Made by a program: the position numbers and the translations under genes | Notes under the pieces: model-generated | Database searches by the model: none | Told to the model about the DNA's origin: nothing | The model's input: the letters and a program-made list of their open reading frames with translations, nothing else | Origin: CALODL01 sp942492115 | Lineage (GTDB): Bacteria; Planctomycetota; Phycisphaerae; UBA1845; CAIVHJ01 | Assembly (NCBI GenBank): GCA_942492115.1 | Contig: CALODL010000010.1 | Span: 1 to 64,000 of the forward strand | Length of the DNA: 64,000 nucleotides | Direction: 5' to 3' | In this document: in pieces, positions 1 through 9,146 of the stretch | Numbering within the stretch: position 1 is the stretch's first letter | Layout of the letters: every line of letters begins with the position of its first letter

Positions 1-1230
1 GTCGCCAGGCTTATACTTGAACTCGTAGGGCAGCCAGCGATTCACCATCCAGGCTTCCTTCGATGACCAACTCGTGCCGCGTCCGCGTCATGGTCCTGAA
101 CAAGCCATATGAATTGATGGTGCGAAACGGTTGCAACGGCCGGGCAACGTGATCACGAATCCATCTGCAAAGTGCGCTGGCCTCGACGGACTGTCGAAAC
201 AGTCAGCTACCGAAAATGGTGGTCCACGCCGTACGGCGGTTGAGCTGCTCCAGCATTCGCTGCCAGCCTGCCCAGCTCACACTCGCAGACAGCACGGCGT
301 AACCCACAGACAGCAGCATGATGGACACGCCCCTGCCCAATTCTGATCAGAGGCCATGCTGTAACCCGTGAACTCCACGAACGGTGAGGCACACCCCGTC
401 GAAACCGCCGGACGAAGCGGCTCAGAAACCGATCATCGAACAGCACGACACACAGGGCCACAGTCAGCAGATTGAAGAACGTGTAGCTGCCCGTAAGGGC
501 GATGAGCAACTGCAATGCGATCAAGGCCAGGGCGATGCCGCCCACGCGCAATGCCCGCGGCCCGAAAATCGCACATGGCACACCGAGCTCGATCACGAAC
601 ATAACGAAACAGGCTGACTGATGGGCCCACACGGGCAGTTGGTGTGCGTACCATGCCAGCGCATTGGGAATGGGCTGCGTCCAGTAATGGTAGGTGAGCG
701 CGGTCAAATCGTTCCACACAGCGTCACCGGCGAGAAGCTTGACCAGGCCGGATGCGATCATGAGCTTGAACAGGCAAGACGCGCAGCATCCAGGCCCCCG
801 ACCCCAGGCGGGGCGGTCTGTAGCCAGCCTGGGCCGCCAATGCCACGACTCGAAGAAGAGACACAGAAACCCCCGTCTCCAGCAGAAACGTGTCCCACTG
901 GAAATTGAGAAATGGGGCACAGATGGTGACATAGGACAAGTACAGGACCCACGACCCGAGCAGACACAGCCGCAGGCATGACGCGGACGATGATCCCCGC
1001 AGCCAGGACCATGCCCCCGATACACCCCCAGCGCAATGCTCTGTCAGTGATGTCCAGCCAGGCCAACGTTGGTGCTTGCGTCCACTCAACGCCCCGCGTC
1101 GCTAACGCATCCATGAACTCCGCCGCAGGCATGATGCCGCCGCGTCCCACCAAGCCGTCGACCTGAACCAACAACGACGCAAACGCGATCAAGAAAACGA
1201 GGCCGACCAGGCGAACGGTCAACCAACGCG
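1..1230 (-). pseudogene. Lipase-maturation-factor-like membrane protein, multiply frameshifted, 3' end beyond the window
   Basis: Family-typical pieces of a multi-pass membrane protein of the lipase maturation factor family appear in successive reading frames on the minus strand. They are RLVGLVFLIAFASLLVQVDGL near 1220-1150, LYLSYVTICAPFLNFQWD near 950-900, LFKLMIASGLVKLLAGD and LTALTYHYWTQPIPNALAWY near 775-650, and FRTINSYGLFRTMTRTRHELVIEGS then WLPYEFKYKPGD at 127-1. No single frame carries all of them, so at least four indels separate the pieces; one is at a GGGGG run near 870, where removing a G restores LLETGFLCLFFESW. The 3' end lies left of position 1. It follows the DCC-domain gene directly, and the two domains are often fused, so this may be one protein. 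The indels could be sequencing error or real decay. Confidence 0.65.
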
Positions 1231-1632
1231 TCAGCAGACAGCCTCGGCCGCCAGAACGCCGCCCCACAGCCGTGCGGTTAGTCGCGACACCCCACCACTG
1301 TGCCGCGCCACGATGCGGTACATGGTCTCGGACAGCCGCGCGAATCCAGGCCAATGGCGATACAGCCATAGCCCCGTGCCGCGCCCAGGAATCGTCGCAT
1401 GCAGACGAAACACGGCCTCAGCCGCCTCATAGACCTGGCCATCAGATTCGATGAACTGTACCGCCTGATTGATGTGATGATGATTGATCGCAGAGGAGTG
1501 GCCGGCGATTTCTTGATGGGGTACATAGTCGACAACGTCGCCGGTCAGGCACCGCCACCGCTGGACCCAACGGCAGCAGAAGCGGCAGGTTCCATCATAA
1601 GCGAGTAGAGGCTGGTCACGGTCGCCGGACAC
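1231..1632 (-). CDS. DCC-family (DUF393) thiol-disulfide oxidoreductase domain protein
   Basis: A 133-residue product with the DCC-family signature YDGTCRFC near its N-terminus (residues 12-19), a thioredoxin-like CxxC redox site. The middle and end (VYEAAEAVFRL, WLYRHWPGFARLSETMYRIVARH) match the usual layout of this family. It ends just before the lipase-maturation-factor-like region on the same strand. In other bacteria the two are commonly one polypeptide, and a single indel near the TGA at 1231 would fuse them here. The likely role is thiol-disulfide exchange serving the downstream membrane protein; the substrate is unknown. Confidence 0.75.
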   Translation of the reverse strand: MSGDRDQPLLAYDGTCRFCCRWVQRWRCLTGDVVDYVPHQEIAGHSSAINHHHINQAVQFIESDGQVYEAAEAVFRLHATIPGRGTGLWLYRHWPGFARLSETMYRIVARHSGGVSRLTARLWGGVLAAEAVC

Positions 1633-1707
1633 ACCACCATTGTCAACGATTGGGCAGCAGAATCCAGGTTCTATGCCGACTTCAAACGTCGTCGCCCCGC
1701 TGACGGG

Positions 1708-3729
1708 TCAGGACGCCACCGCCGGCGACAGTGCCGGAACGGGCTTCCCGCCTTCAACAGCCGTTGTCGGCACATCGAATTCGAATGGCTGCTCACCATG
1801 AACGCACGAGACGCGCCGAATTGAAGCACACGAATGTACTCGACACGACGTGCAGGATCAGAGCGAACCACAGGGGCAGATCTGCCCCAGGCTGACCACC
1901 GCGGCTTCGGCCAGAACGATATACGCGATGCCGAAGAGCAGGTTTTGCCAGATCACGCGCATGGTCGCACGGCTGAGTTTGACGAGGAATGGCAGGCGCG
2001 CGACAAATCGCTGCTCATCAGGGCTATGCTGGCCGAATTGATCGCCACATCGCTGCCCGCGGCTCCATGGCGATACCGAGGTCACCCGCAGCCAATGCCG
2101 GAGCATCGTTGACTCCATCGCCTACGACCGCCACTTTATGGCCCCTTTCTTTCAGGGCCGACACGATATCGAGTTTTTCTGATGGCAGGACCTCTGCGTA
2201 CACAGCAGTGCAACCCAGCTCGTTGCCAACACGATTGGCCACTGCTGTACGGTCACCGGTCACCATGGTGAGGTTGTTGATGCCAAGTTTGGGCAAGTCG
2301 ATCAGCGCCGCGCGGGCTTCAGGACGCGTGCGATCCTCGAGCCCGATCCACCCGATGCAGGTCTTCTCGCGCACGACATACAACACACTGAGCCCTTCGG
2401 ATTCCTGATAATCCGGATTGTCGAGGAGGCTCATGTCCGCGCCGTGTTCGCGCAACCAGGTCGCGCGGCCGACCATGACCTCGCGACCATCCACTGTGCC
2501 GCTAACGCCCAGACCGGCGGTCTCCTTGAAATTCTTGACCTCGGTGATAGACAACTTGGCGCGACGGGCGACGGCTACGACAGCCCGAGCAATCGGATGC
2601 CGACTGGCATTCTCGACAGCAGCCGCGTACTTCAGCAACTCACCTCCATCGATACCCGGACCAGGCTTCATCTGGCTGACCGACAGTTCCCCGGTGGTCA
2701 ATGTACCTGTCTTGTCCAACACCATCGCTGTCAGATTGCGGGCATGTTCCAGACTGACCATACTCTTGATCAGAATACCGAGACGTGCGGCACACGACAG
2801 AGCAGCAACCATGGCTGTCGGTGTCGCAAGGATCAACGCACAGGGGCAGGCAACTACGAGCATCTTGATGGCGGTGCGAATGCCGGTGCCATCATCCATG
2901 GTGAAATACCATACGATCAGGGCCAGCATCAGAATCGTTGGCGTGTACCACCCTGCATATTGATCGATGACCTTCATGAGCGGAATGCGCGTCCGTTCGG
3001 CATTCATGATGAGTTCCTGGACACGTCCCAGAGTCGTGTCACTCCCCGCCTTGGTCACCTCGACCTCGAGCAGGCCTGTCACGTTTACCGTACCGCCGAA
3101 GACTTCATCGCCGACCTGTTTGTCGACGGGCAGCGACTCGCCGGTAATATTCGCCTGGTTGATCGTCGACATTCCACTGACGATCTGACCATCGGCCGCG
3201 ATGTTGTCACCGGGGCGAACTCGGATGCGATCGCCGGGCACCAGCGTCTTGGCCGCAACTTCGACTTCAGAGCCCTCGACGATCTTGTGCGCCTTCTCGG
3301 GAGTCAACTTGATGAGCGATTCGATAGCCGCGCGGCCCCCATGGCGGCGCGCGACTCGATCAGCTCGACGATGATCATGAAGAAGGCGATCAGGCCGGCC
3401 TCCTGGTACTCACCGATCGCGATCGCAGCCCCAACGGCCATGGCCACCAACTCGTCCATGTGCATGACGCCATGCCACAGGTTCTTCAAGGCGGTCCAGA
3501 TCAGTGGCAGTCCAAGAAGCAGGGCGCCCGCCAGGGCCATGAAGTCCGCGTGCGTGTTACGCTCAACCTGCTCGCCCGAGATCTGAACGAGTTGGGTCTG
3601 ATCCGGGTAGATCAACGGTGCCAGGTATGACAAGAAAACCAGCACCCCGCCCAGCATCATGGTGAACAGCAGGAGGCGGGCGGAAAGGTTCTGCTTCTGC
3701 AGGGACTCGTGGACGTGGTCGTGGGCCAT
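1708..3729 (-). pseudogene. Heavy-metal P1B-type ATPase, interrupted by several frameshifts
   Basis: Pumps a metal ion across the inner membrane at the cost of ATP. The first piece (3729-3304) starts MAHDHVHES and has four predicted membrane helices; the main piece (3307-2024) carries the actuator domain (TGESLP), the intramembrane metal site ACPCALILATPTA, the phosphorylation motif LDKTGT, and the hinge GDGVNDAPAL. The last piece continues as FLVKLSRATMRVIWQNLLFGIAYIVL to a stop at 1708. Breaks: near 3340 (a CC that would read as CCC restores ESRAAMGARAAIESL), near 2055 (GG for GGG restores GIAMGAAGSDVAIN), near 2010 and near 1865. The CPC motif allows Cu, Zn, Cd or Co; no N-terminal metal-binding domain is present beyond the histidines. 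The pattern fits homopolymer sequencing errors in a functional gene. Confidence 0.8.
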
Positions 3730-3875
3730 CGCATGCTCCAGCTCAGTGAGCCAGCTCTAATGTTTCTAATCCAAATAATGCGCGCACGCGGCAGCGGGGA
3801 CGCAGCCAATGCCATATACTACGTCAGTGAGCCCGCCCGGGTTCACCGGTCGTCATATGGGCCCGAGTCGCCTCA

Positions 3876-3903
3876 TTGACCCGCCCGGGGCGACCGCTAT
3901 ACT
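3876..3903 (+). promoter_or_regulatory. Candidate sigma-70-type promoter for the HEAT-repeat gene
   Basis: TTGACC at 3876-3881 and TATACT at 3898-3903 are separated by 16 bases. The initiation region would fall about 90 bases before the ATG at 4004. Each hexamer matches its consensus at five of six positions. This is a sequence match only. Confidence 0.5.
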
Positions 3904-4003
3904 GGAACTATATCCGTGAAGCGCACAAGCTTAAGTACAACATACCCCACGGGCCGACGGGCCGCGTGGCTGGTCCATCCGTCCAAGAGAGGGAGATGAT
4001 TCG

Positions 4004-6203
4004 ATGAACCGGGAGCATCTGCGGACTGCGTGCGGTGCGGCTGTCGCCTTGGTGCTGTGTTTGCTCACAGCCCCTCCAGCTTCGGCCCAGACTTCCGCTG
4101 ACGAGAACCGGGATCTGTTCGCCAACTTCCTGCACAATGCCGTTCTGGGCAAGTTTGATCGCGCCGATGCCTTCGCGCAGAAACTCATCGATAACAACCC
4201 CGACCCGCTCGAGGTCATGCGCTATGCCGACGAACATCGCAACGCGCTCAAGACGCTCATCCTGCTGGTCAATAATGAGGTCGTCAGCGACAGCGCCAAG
4301 ACGATCCTGGGGATCATTCGTGAAGGCGAAAGCTTGCAACGTCAGGACCCCGAACGCATCAAGCTGAACATCGAGAAGCTATCGAACGACCCCCTCGCCG
4401 AATTCAATGCCATCAACCGCCTCAAGGAATCGGGCGAATACGCAGTCCCGTGGCTGGTGGCAACATTGCTCGATTCGAACAAGAAGGACCTGCACAACCG
4501 CATCGTCCGGATGTTGCCCAAGATGGGCAAGGACGCCGTGACACCTTTGACGACCGCCCTGGCAATGACGGACGACGAGACGCGCGTACTCATCATTCGC
4601 GCCCTCGGTCAGATTGGCTACCCGCAGGCCGCTCCCTTTCTACTTGCCGCCGGAGCAGCCCCCGATATCTCACCCGAGATGCGCATGATCGTCGAAGAGG
4701 CCCTGCTGGACATGGGCTACACCGGCCCACGCGACCCTTCTGCCGCGTTCCTGGCCCTTGCTCGACAGTATTACGTCAACCACGGCTCAGTACGTCCCGA
4801 TCCGCGTAACGCAACGGCCAACTCCTGGTACTGGAACAACAACAGCCTGGAGCGTATCGCCGTGCCGGTGGAGATATTCGACGAAGTCATGGCCATGCGC
4901 AGCTGCGAGCGTGCCCTGGACCTCGACGCAAACAGTGGAGAAGCGATTGCGATTGGGCTGGGCTCCAATATCCGGCGTGAAGCAGATCTCGGCATGATCG
5001 TTGAGTCGGACGAGCCCAGTGAGCTGGCCGCCCTGGATACCACCAAACCGGACGATTTCCCGCGTAGCTGCCTACTTCGCGCGTGCCGCCGGACCGCGTT
5101 ATTGCCACCGCGTTCTCGATCTGGCTCTGCAATATCGCGAACCGGCTGTCGCCCTTGGTGCAATCGCCGCGCTGCGGACCGTCGCCGGCGCCAGTAGCCT
5201 GGTCGGCAGTGAGGACTTCAAGCAGCCACTCGCTTCGGCGTTGACCTTTCCGGACATGGTCGTGCGCATCAAGGCCGCCCTGGCCCTGGCGAACGCCATG
5301 CCGACAAGGCCGTTCAGCAGTGCCCACCGCGTAGTGCCCTCACTCGCCGAGGGCCTTGCCCAGCAAGGTGGTGACAACCTGCTGGTCATCGATCCCGACC
5401 CGCGTAACCTCAATCGGATCATGAGCGCCATCCGCTCCAATGGCTCGAACGCCATCGGTGAGACGACGTTCTACGGAGCACTCGAACGGGCCCGTGTCGA
5501 TATGCCCGGGGTGTCAGGCATCTTGCTCGCCAGTGACGTGTTTTCGCCCCAGCTTCCTGCGGCCATCGCCACGTTGCGGGCCGACAATATCTATCGCATG
5601 ACTCCGGTCGTCATCCTGATGCGTGATGGCGAGACACCCGAGATCAAGGACCTGCTGGCCCAGGATGATGGCCTGGCAGCAATCGAGTCCGACGCGGATG
5701 CAGACAGCCTGGCGGCCGCATGGACCGATCTCTCGGAAGCAGTTGGCCAAACCCGCCTGCACAGCGAGTCCGCCCTCGAGCTGGCACTGGCCTGCGCCAA
5801 GGCGCTGCACGATCTCGCCATAGCGCACTCCGAGATCCTCGACTTCCGCGTCGCAGAAGGAGCACTGATCGCCGCCGCCGCCAGCCCGGAGGAGGCACTG
5901 CAGACGGAGGTGGTCAAAGTTCTGGCCATGTTACCCAGCAGCTCGGCACAACAAGCCATCGCGCGACTGGCGCTGTCCGAGGATGCCTCAGGCAGCCTCC
6001 GAATCACAGCATTCGGGGCCCTGGCGGATTCGGCAAAAATCAACGCCAATCTGTTGTCCGAGGGTCAGGTCGACCGCCTGATTTCGATCACCCTCGACGA
6101 GGACGATCTCGCCCTGCGCACTGCAGCCAGCCGGGCACTGGGCGCGCTGAACTTGCCGAGCAATAAGGCGGGTGCAATCATCGAGAAGTACGAACGCGGC
6201 TAG
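4004..6203 (+). CDS. Exported HEAT-repeat protein with a receiver-like domain (one frameshift near 5060)
   Basis: About 732 residues once a single extra C in the CCC run near 5060 is removed: the first frame ends ...TKPDDFP and the next continues VAAYFARAAGPRYCHRVLDLAL. The N-terminus is a signal peptide (hydrophobic VALVLCLLTAPPASAQ), so the protein is exported. HEAT-type helical repeats occupy roughly residues 120-330 and 590-720 (for example AVPWLVATLLDSNKKDLHNR). Between them, about 455-575, lies a segment like a CheY receiver (LLVIDPDPRNLNRIMSAI ... GVSGILLASDVF ... TPVVILM), which is unexpected outside the cytoplasm. The ATG is preceded by GGGAG eight bases upstream. Probably a protein-interaction scaffold; no catalytic function is evident. 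A terminator follows at 6233. Confidence 0.75.
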
Positions 6204-6232
6204 GGCGGTCACGTTATCGACCAGATACGACG

Positions 6233-6283
6233 CGCGAGTCGTTTGAGGCGCCCAATGCCCCTCTGACGACTCGCGTTTTTTTT
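6233..6283 (+). terminator. Rho-independent terminator after the HEAT-repeat gene
   Basis: CGCGAGTCGT (6233-6242) pairs perfectly with ACGACTCGCG (6266-6275), followed by eight T (6276-6283). It lies 30 bases past the stop codon. Confidence 0.85.
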
Positions 6284-6285
6284 GG

Positions 6286-6356
6286 GGTTCTTCACGAAAT
6301 TCCGGGCTGGGCCTTCGCACATGATCCTGTGACGCACACGTGACGAGGGTTCGAGG
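6286..6356 (+). repeat. Copy A of a terminator-associated dispersed repeat
   Basis: Begins GGTTCTTCACG right after the terminator T-run and continues through ATTCCGGGCTGGGCCT and CGCACATGATCCTGT. It aligns almost base for base with the sequence starting at 17710, which also sits directly behind a terminator. A third related copy starts at 58624. None overlaps a recognisable gene. Confidence 0.7.
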
Positions 6357-6421
6357 CATTGGCCGCTGCGGGGGGAAAGCGGTGGGTGGCGTCGGGATTA
6401 CCCGCGAGGAACATCGCTCTG

Positions 6422-6427
6422 TATAAT
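6422..6427 (+). promoter_or_regulatory. Consensus -10 element immediately before the mscS-type gene
   Basis: TATAAT lies only seven bases before the ATG at 6435, so transcription would start at or next to the initiation codon and give a leaderless message. No Shine-Dalgarno sequence precedes the ATG, which agrees. The -35 match (TTACCC, 6398-6403, 18-base spacer) is weak. Confidence 0.4.
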
Positions 6428-6434
6428 CCTCGCC

Positions 6435-8618
6435 ATGTCAGAACTCCCATTACGACCGACGTGGCCGACTCTCATCGCGCTGTTCTTGAGCACGCTGGCA
6501 GCGGCACAGAACCCGCTCCCGGCCGAACCCGAATCACTCCCGCGTAATACACCGCGAGAGCTGTTCCGCAGCTTTCTGATTTCTGCCTGGAATGTCGAGT
6601 CCAATCCGGCATCGAAGGTCCCGCTGGCGCTGGAATGTCTTGATACGTCCGAAATCGCCTACGAGGACTACCAGGTCGAGGGGCTCAAGAAGGTCCAGCA
6701 ACTCGCAACTATCCTCGATGAATTCCCGGCCTTTGACCTGCTCAAGATCCGCGATGACAACAGGCATGCGACCGAGAGATACGCCATACCGGATCTACCG
6801 GGCCGCGTGCTGGTGCTCACCCGCACCGACGCCTTCGACGATCAGTGGGTCTTCGATCTCGATACCGTCAATGCCCTCGAAGAACTCAGTGCAGCGGTCA
6901 TCGAGGCCCGCAAGAGCCGATCCGAAGCCACCGACGAGCAACTGGCCGCTGTTCCGGCTGCGCGGCGTACACCGCGGGCAACCATGGATACGTTCCTCAA
7001 AGCTGCGGCTGAACAGCGTTACGCAGAGGCTGCAGAATGCTTCGACCTCAGCAGTATCCAGGCAGCCATTCGCGACGAAGAAGGCCGGACGATGACCGAC
7101 ACAATGCTGTTCTGCATCAGTCGCCTGGGGCCGGTTGTTTTGCAGACGATCCCGCGTGACCCGGTTTACAAACCGTCGCCTTACCCATGGCGAACACGTG
7201 ACCAATACAGCATTTCGTTGAACCGTATCGAGAGTGGTGACGATGCCGGACAGTGGAAGTTCTCGGCCAGGACCGTCGCGACCCTCCGAGACCTGGCAAC
7301 CGTCCTGGGGGATGCCGCCCCGACCACGATGGGGACTCAGACGACGACCGCCGTCAAAGTTCCGTGGGGCATCCGGCTGCGCCAGGCCATTCCGGACAGC
7401 CTCGAGCGCGAGCACTTCTTCATCGAGGACTGGCAGTGGCTCGCGTTGTTGAGCCTCGTGACCCTCGGCGTAGTCGGCGAGTTCATCGTCGCGCTCATCC
7501 TCGGCTACATGGTCAAGTTGTACTATGAGAGAGTCAGCAGTACGAGCATGGAGAAGCGCTTACGGCGACAGTTCGTACGTCCGATCGGCTGGCTGGCCAT
7601 GGCATTGCTGTGGTGGATCGGATTGCGTTTTCTTGATCTCGACCACAGTGTACTTGCCGTCCTGCTCGGGGCCGTCAAGTTCTTTGCCGCAGTCGCCGGC
7701 GTGTGGAGCTGCTACCGCCTGGCCGATTTGATCGCCGGAATGCTCGAAAGCCGGGCCTCACGAACGACCAGCAAGTATGACGATCTGCTCGTCCCACTCA
7801 TCCGCAAGTCGCTCAAGATTTTCGTTACCGTGTTCGGGGTCGTGTTCATCGCCGACACCATGGACTGGAAGATCCACACCCTGCTCACCGGCCTCGGCAT
7901 TGGCGGACTGGCAGTTGCCTTCGCCGCGCGAGAAACCCTGGGTAACATCCTCGGCTCCTTGACCGTTCTGCTCGACCGCCCCTTCCACATCGGGGACTGG
8001 GTCAAGATTGGAAACACCGAGGGCACCGTTGAAGCTGTCGGATTCCGCAGCACCCGCATCCGCACGTTCTACAACTCGGTGATCACGATTCCCAATTCCG
8101 ATTGCGTGAACCATGCCATCGACAATATGGGTTCACGAACCTACCGTCGATACAGCTGTCATATTTCGGTCGTGTATGCCACGACACCCGATCAGCTCGA
8201 AGCGTTTTGTGAAGGAATCCGTGAGTTGATTCGGCGGCACCCCTACACCAGGAAAGACTACTTCCATGTGTACGTGCACAATTTCGCTGCATCTTCGATC
8301 GACATCCTGCTGTATTGCTTCTGGCACGCCCCGGACTGGGGCACGGAATTGCGCGAGCGGCAGCGTCTGCTCATCGACATCAAACGCCTGGCCGAGGGCC
8401 TCGGCGTCGATTTCGCGTTCCCGACCCAAACGCTTCACCTTCAGCAGGACGCGGCATCTCGTGCCATTCCGGAGCTGGGTGAAACGCCAGCACAAACGGG
8501 TATTCGTGATGCTCGGCGCATCGTCCAGGAGAACCTCGGCCCACCGGGCAAGCCGCCGCCGCCGGTGACCTTCGAAATACGCCCATTCATAGGTGGCGAG
8601 GACGACGGCGGCGCTTGA
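6435..8618 (+). CDS. MscS-family mechanosensitive ion channel with large N-terminal extension
   Basis: 727 residues. A signal peptide (LIALFLSTLAAAQ) precedes about 300 residues of soluble, presumably periplasmic, sequence. Membrane helices follow at about 333-365, 383-402, 405-432, 450-470 and the pore helix at 478-500 (GLGIGGLAVAFAARETLGN, the Gly/Ala-rich TM3 typical of MscS). The MscS beta domain comes next (LLDRPFHIGDWVKIGNTEG, then VGFRSTRIRTF and VITIPNSD) and a C-terminal alpha/beta domain to about 680. Such channels open under membrane tension to release solutes on osmotic downshock; the extra helices and periplasmic domain resemble the larger MscK/YnaI-type members. The gene is intact. 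A leaderless start is likely because TATAAT lies just before the ATG. Confidence 0.92.
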   Translation: MSELPLRPTWPTLIALFLSTLAAAQNPLPAEPESLPRNTPRELFRSFLISAWNVESNPASKVPLALECLDTSEIAYEDYQVEGLKKVQQLATILDEFPAFDLLKIRDDNRHATERYAIPDLPGRVLVLTRTDAFDDQWVFDLDTVNALEELSAAVIEARKSRSEATDEQLAAVPAARRTPRATMDTFLKAAAEQRYAEAAECFDLSSIQAAIRDEEGRTMTDTMLFCISRLGPVVLQTIPRDPVYKPSPYPWRTRDQYSISLNRIESGDDAGQWKFSARTVATLRDLATVLGDAAPTTMGTQTTTAVKVPWGIRLRQAIPDSLEREHFFIEDWQWLALLSLVTLGVVGEFIVALILGYMVKLYYERVSSTSMEKRLRRQFVRPIGWLAMALLWWIGLRFLDLDHSVLAVLLGAVKFFAAVAGVWSCYRLADLIAGMLESRASRTTSKYDDLLVPLIRKSLKIFVTVFGVVFIADTMDWKIHTLLTGLGIGGLAVAFAARETLGNILGSLTVLLDRPFHIGDWVKIGNTEGTVEAVGFRSTRIRTFYNSVITIPNSDCVNHAIDNMGSRTYRRYSCHISVVYATTPDQLEAFCEGIRELIRRHPYTRKDYFHVYVHNFAASSIDILLYCFWHAPDWGTELRERQRLLIDIKRLAEGLGVDFAFPTQTLHLQQDAASRAIPELGETPAQTGIRDARRIVQENLGPPGKPPPPVTFEIRPFIGGEDDGGA

Positions 8619-8676
8619 TCCAGCAGTTCGTGCGGCCGAAGCGCCGAAGGTGCGCGTTATGCGTCGACGTCCGATA

Positions 8677-8946
8677 TCACGCCCCGTCCGGCGTGGCCGA
8701 GGCAACCAGGCCGTTGACCACCGCGCCCAGAATGGATTCCAGGCCGTCGCTCGCAGCACCGCTCGCATCCCCCGAGAACAACCCACCCATGAGCGAGGTG
8801 ACCCCTACGCCCAGACCCGGGAGGGCCACCTGGCGGAATTCACGGGCTGTTTCTCCTGTAAAGCACAAACTCACGTTGAGTGTCCCGGCTGCACACGCCA
8901 CAAGGGCGATTCGATTCAACTTGCACCATGTTTGATTGACTGTCAT
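8677..8946 (-). CDS. Small exported protein of unknown function
   Basis: An 89-residue product starting MTVNQTWCKLNR, with a hydrophobic segment IALVACAAGTLNVSLCF that looks like a signal peptide or single membrane anchor. The rest is rich in Gly, Ala and Leu (ALPGLGVGVTSLMGGLF). The chosen ATG at 8944-8946 has AGGAGG eight bases upstream; an earlier in-frame ATG lies too close to that site. It is convergent with the mscS-type gene. I do not recognise the family; short proteins of this composition occur in planctomycetes. Confidence 0.5.
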   Translation of the reverse strand: MTVNQTWCKLNRIALVACAAGTLNVSLCFTGETAREFRQVALPGLGVGVTSLMGGLFSGDASGAASDGLESILGAVVNGLVASATPDGA

Positions 8947-9146
8947 CACCATACCTCCTGTGGCCCATGTCATCGGACACCCGGGACCATCCCCATGACC
9001 TGCGCGGCCCCGCGGATTCGAGCGGCCGGCGGCACAGCGCAGATCCTGCCGGCGAAGGACGCTCGAGCCTCCATGGTTGCTTGGCCGGCGTTGCGGTGGT
9101 AAATATTACCCACATTTCCAACTACCTTTGATATGGACGCAACGAT

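Noticed and set aside
9083..9100. Possible sigma-54 promoter (TTGGC ... TTGC) before the activator gene
   Set aside because: The GG-GC spacing is ten bases instead of twelve.
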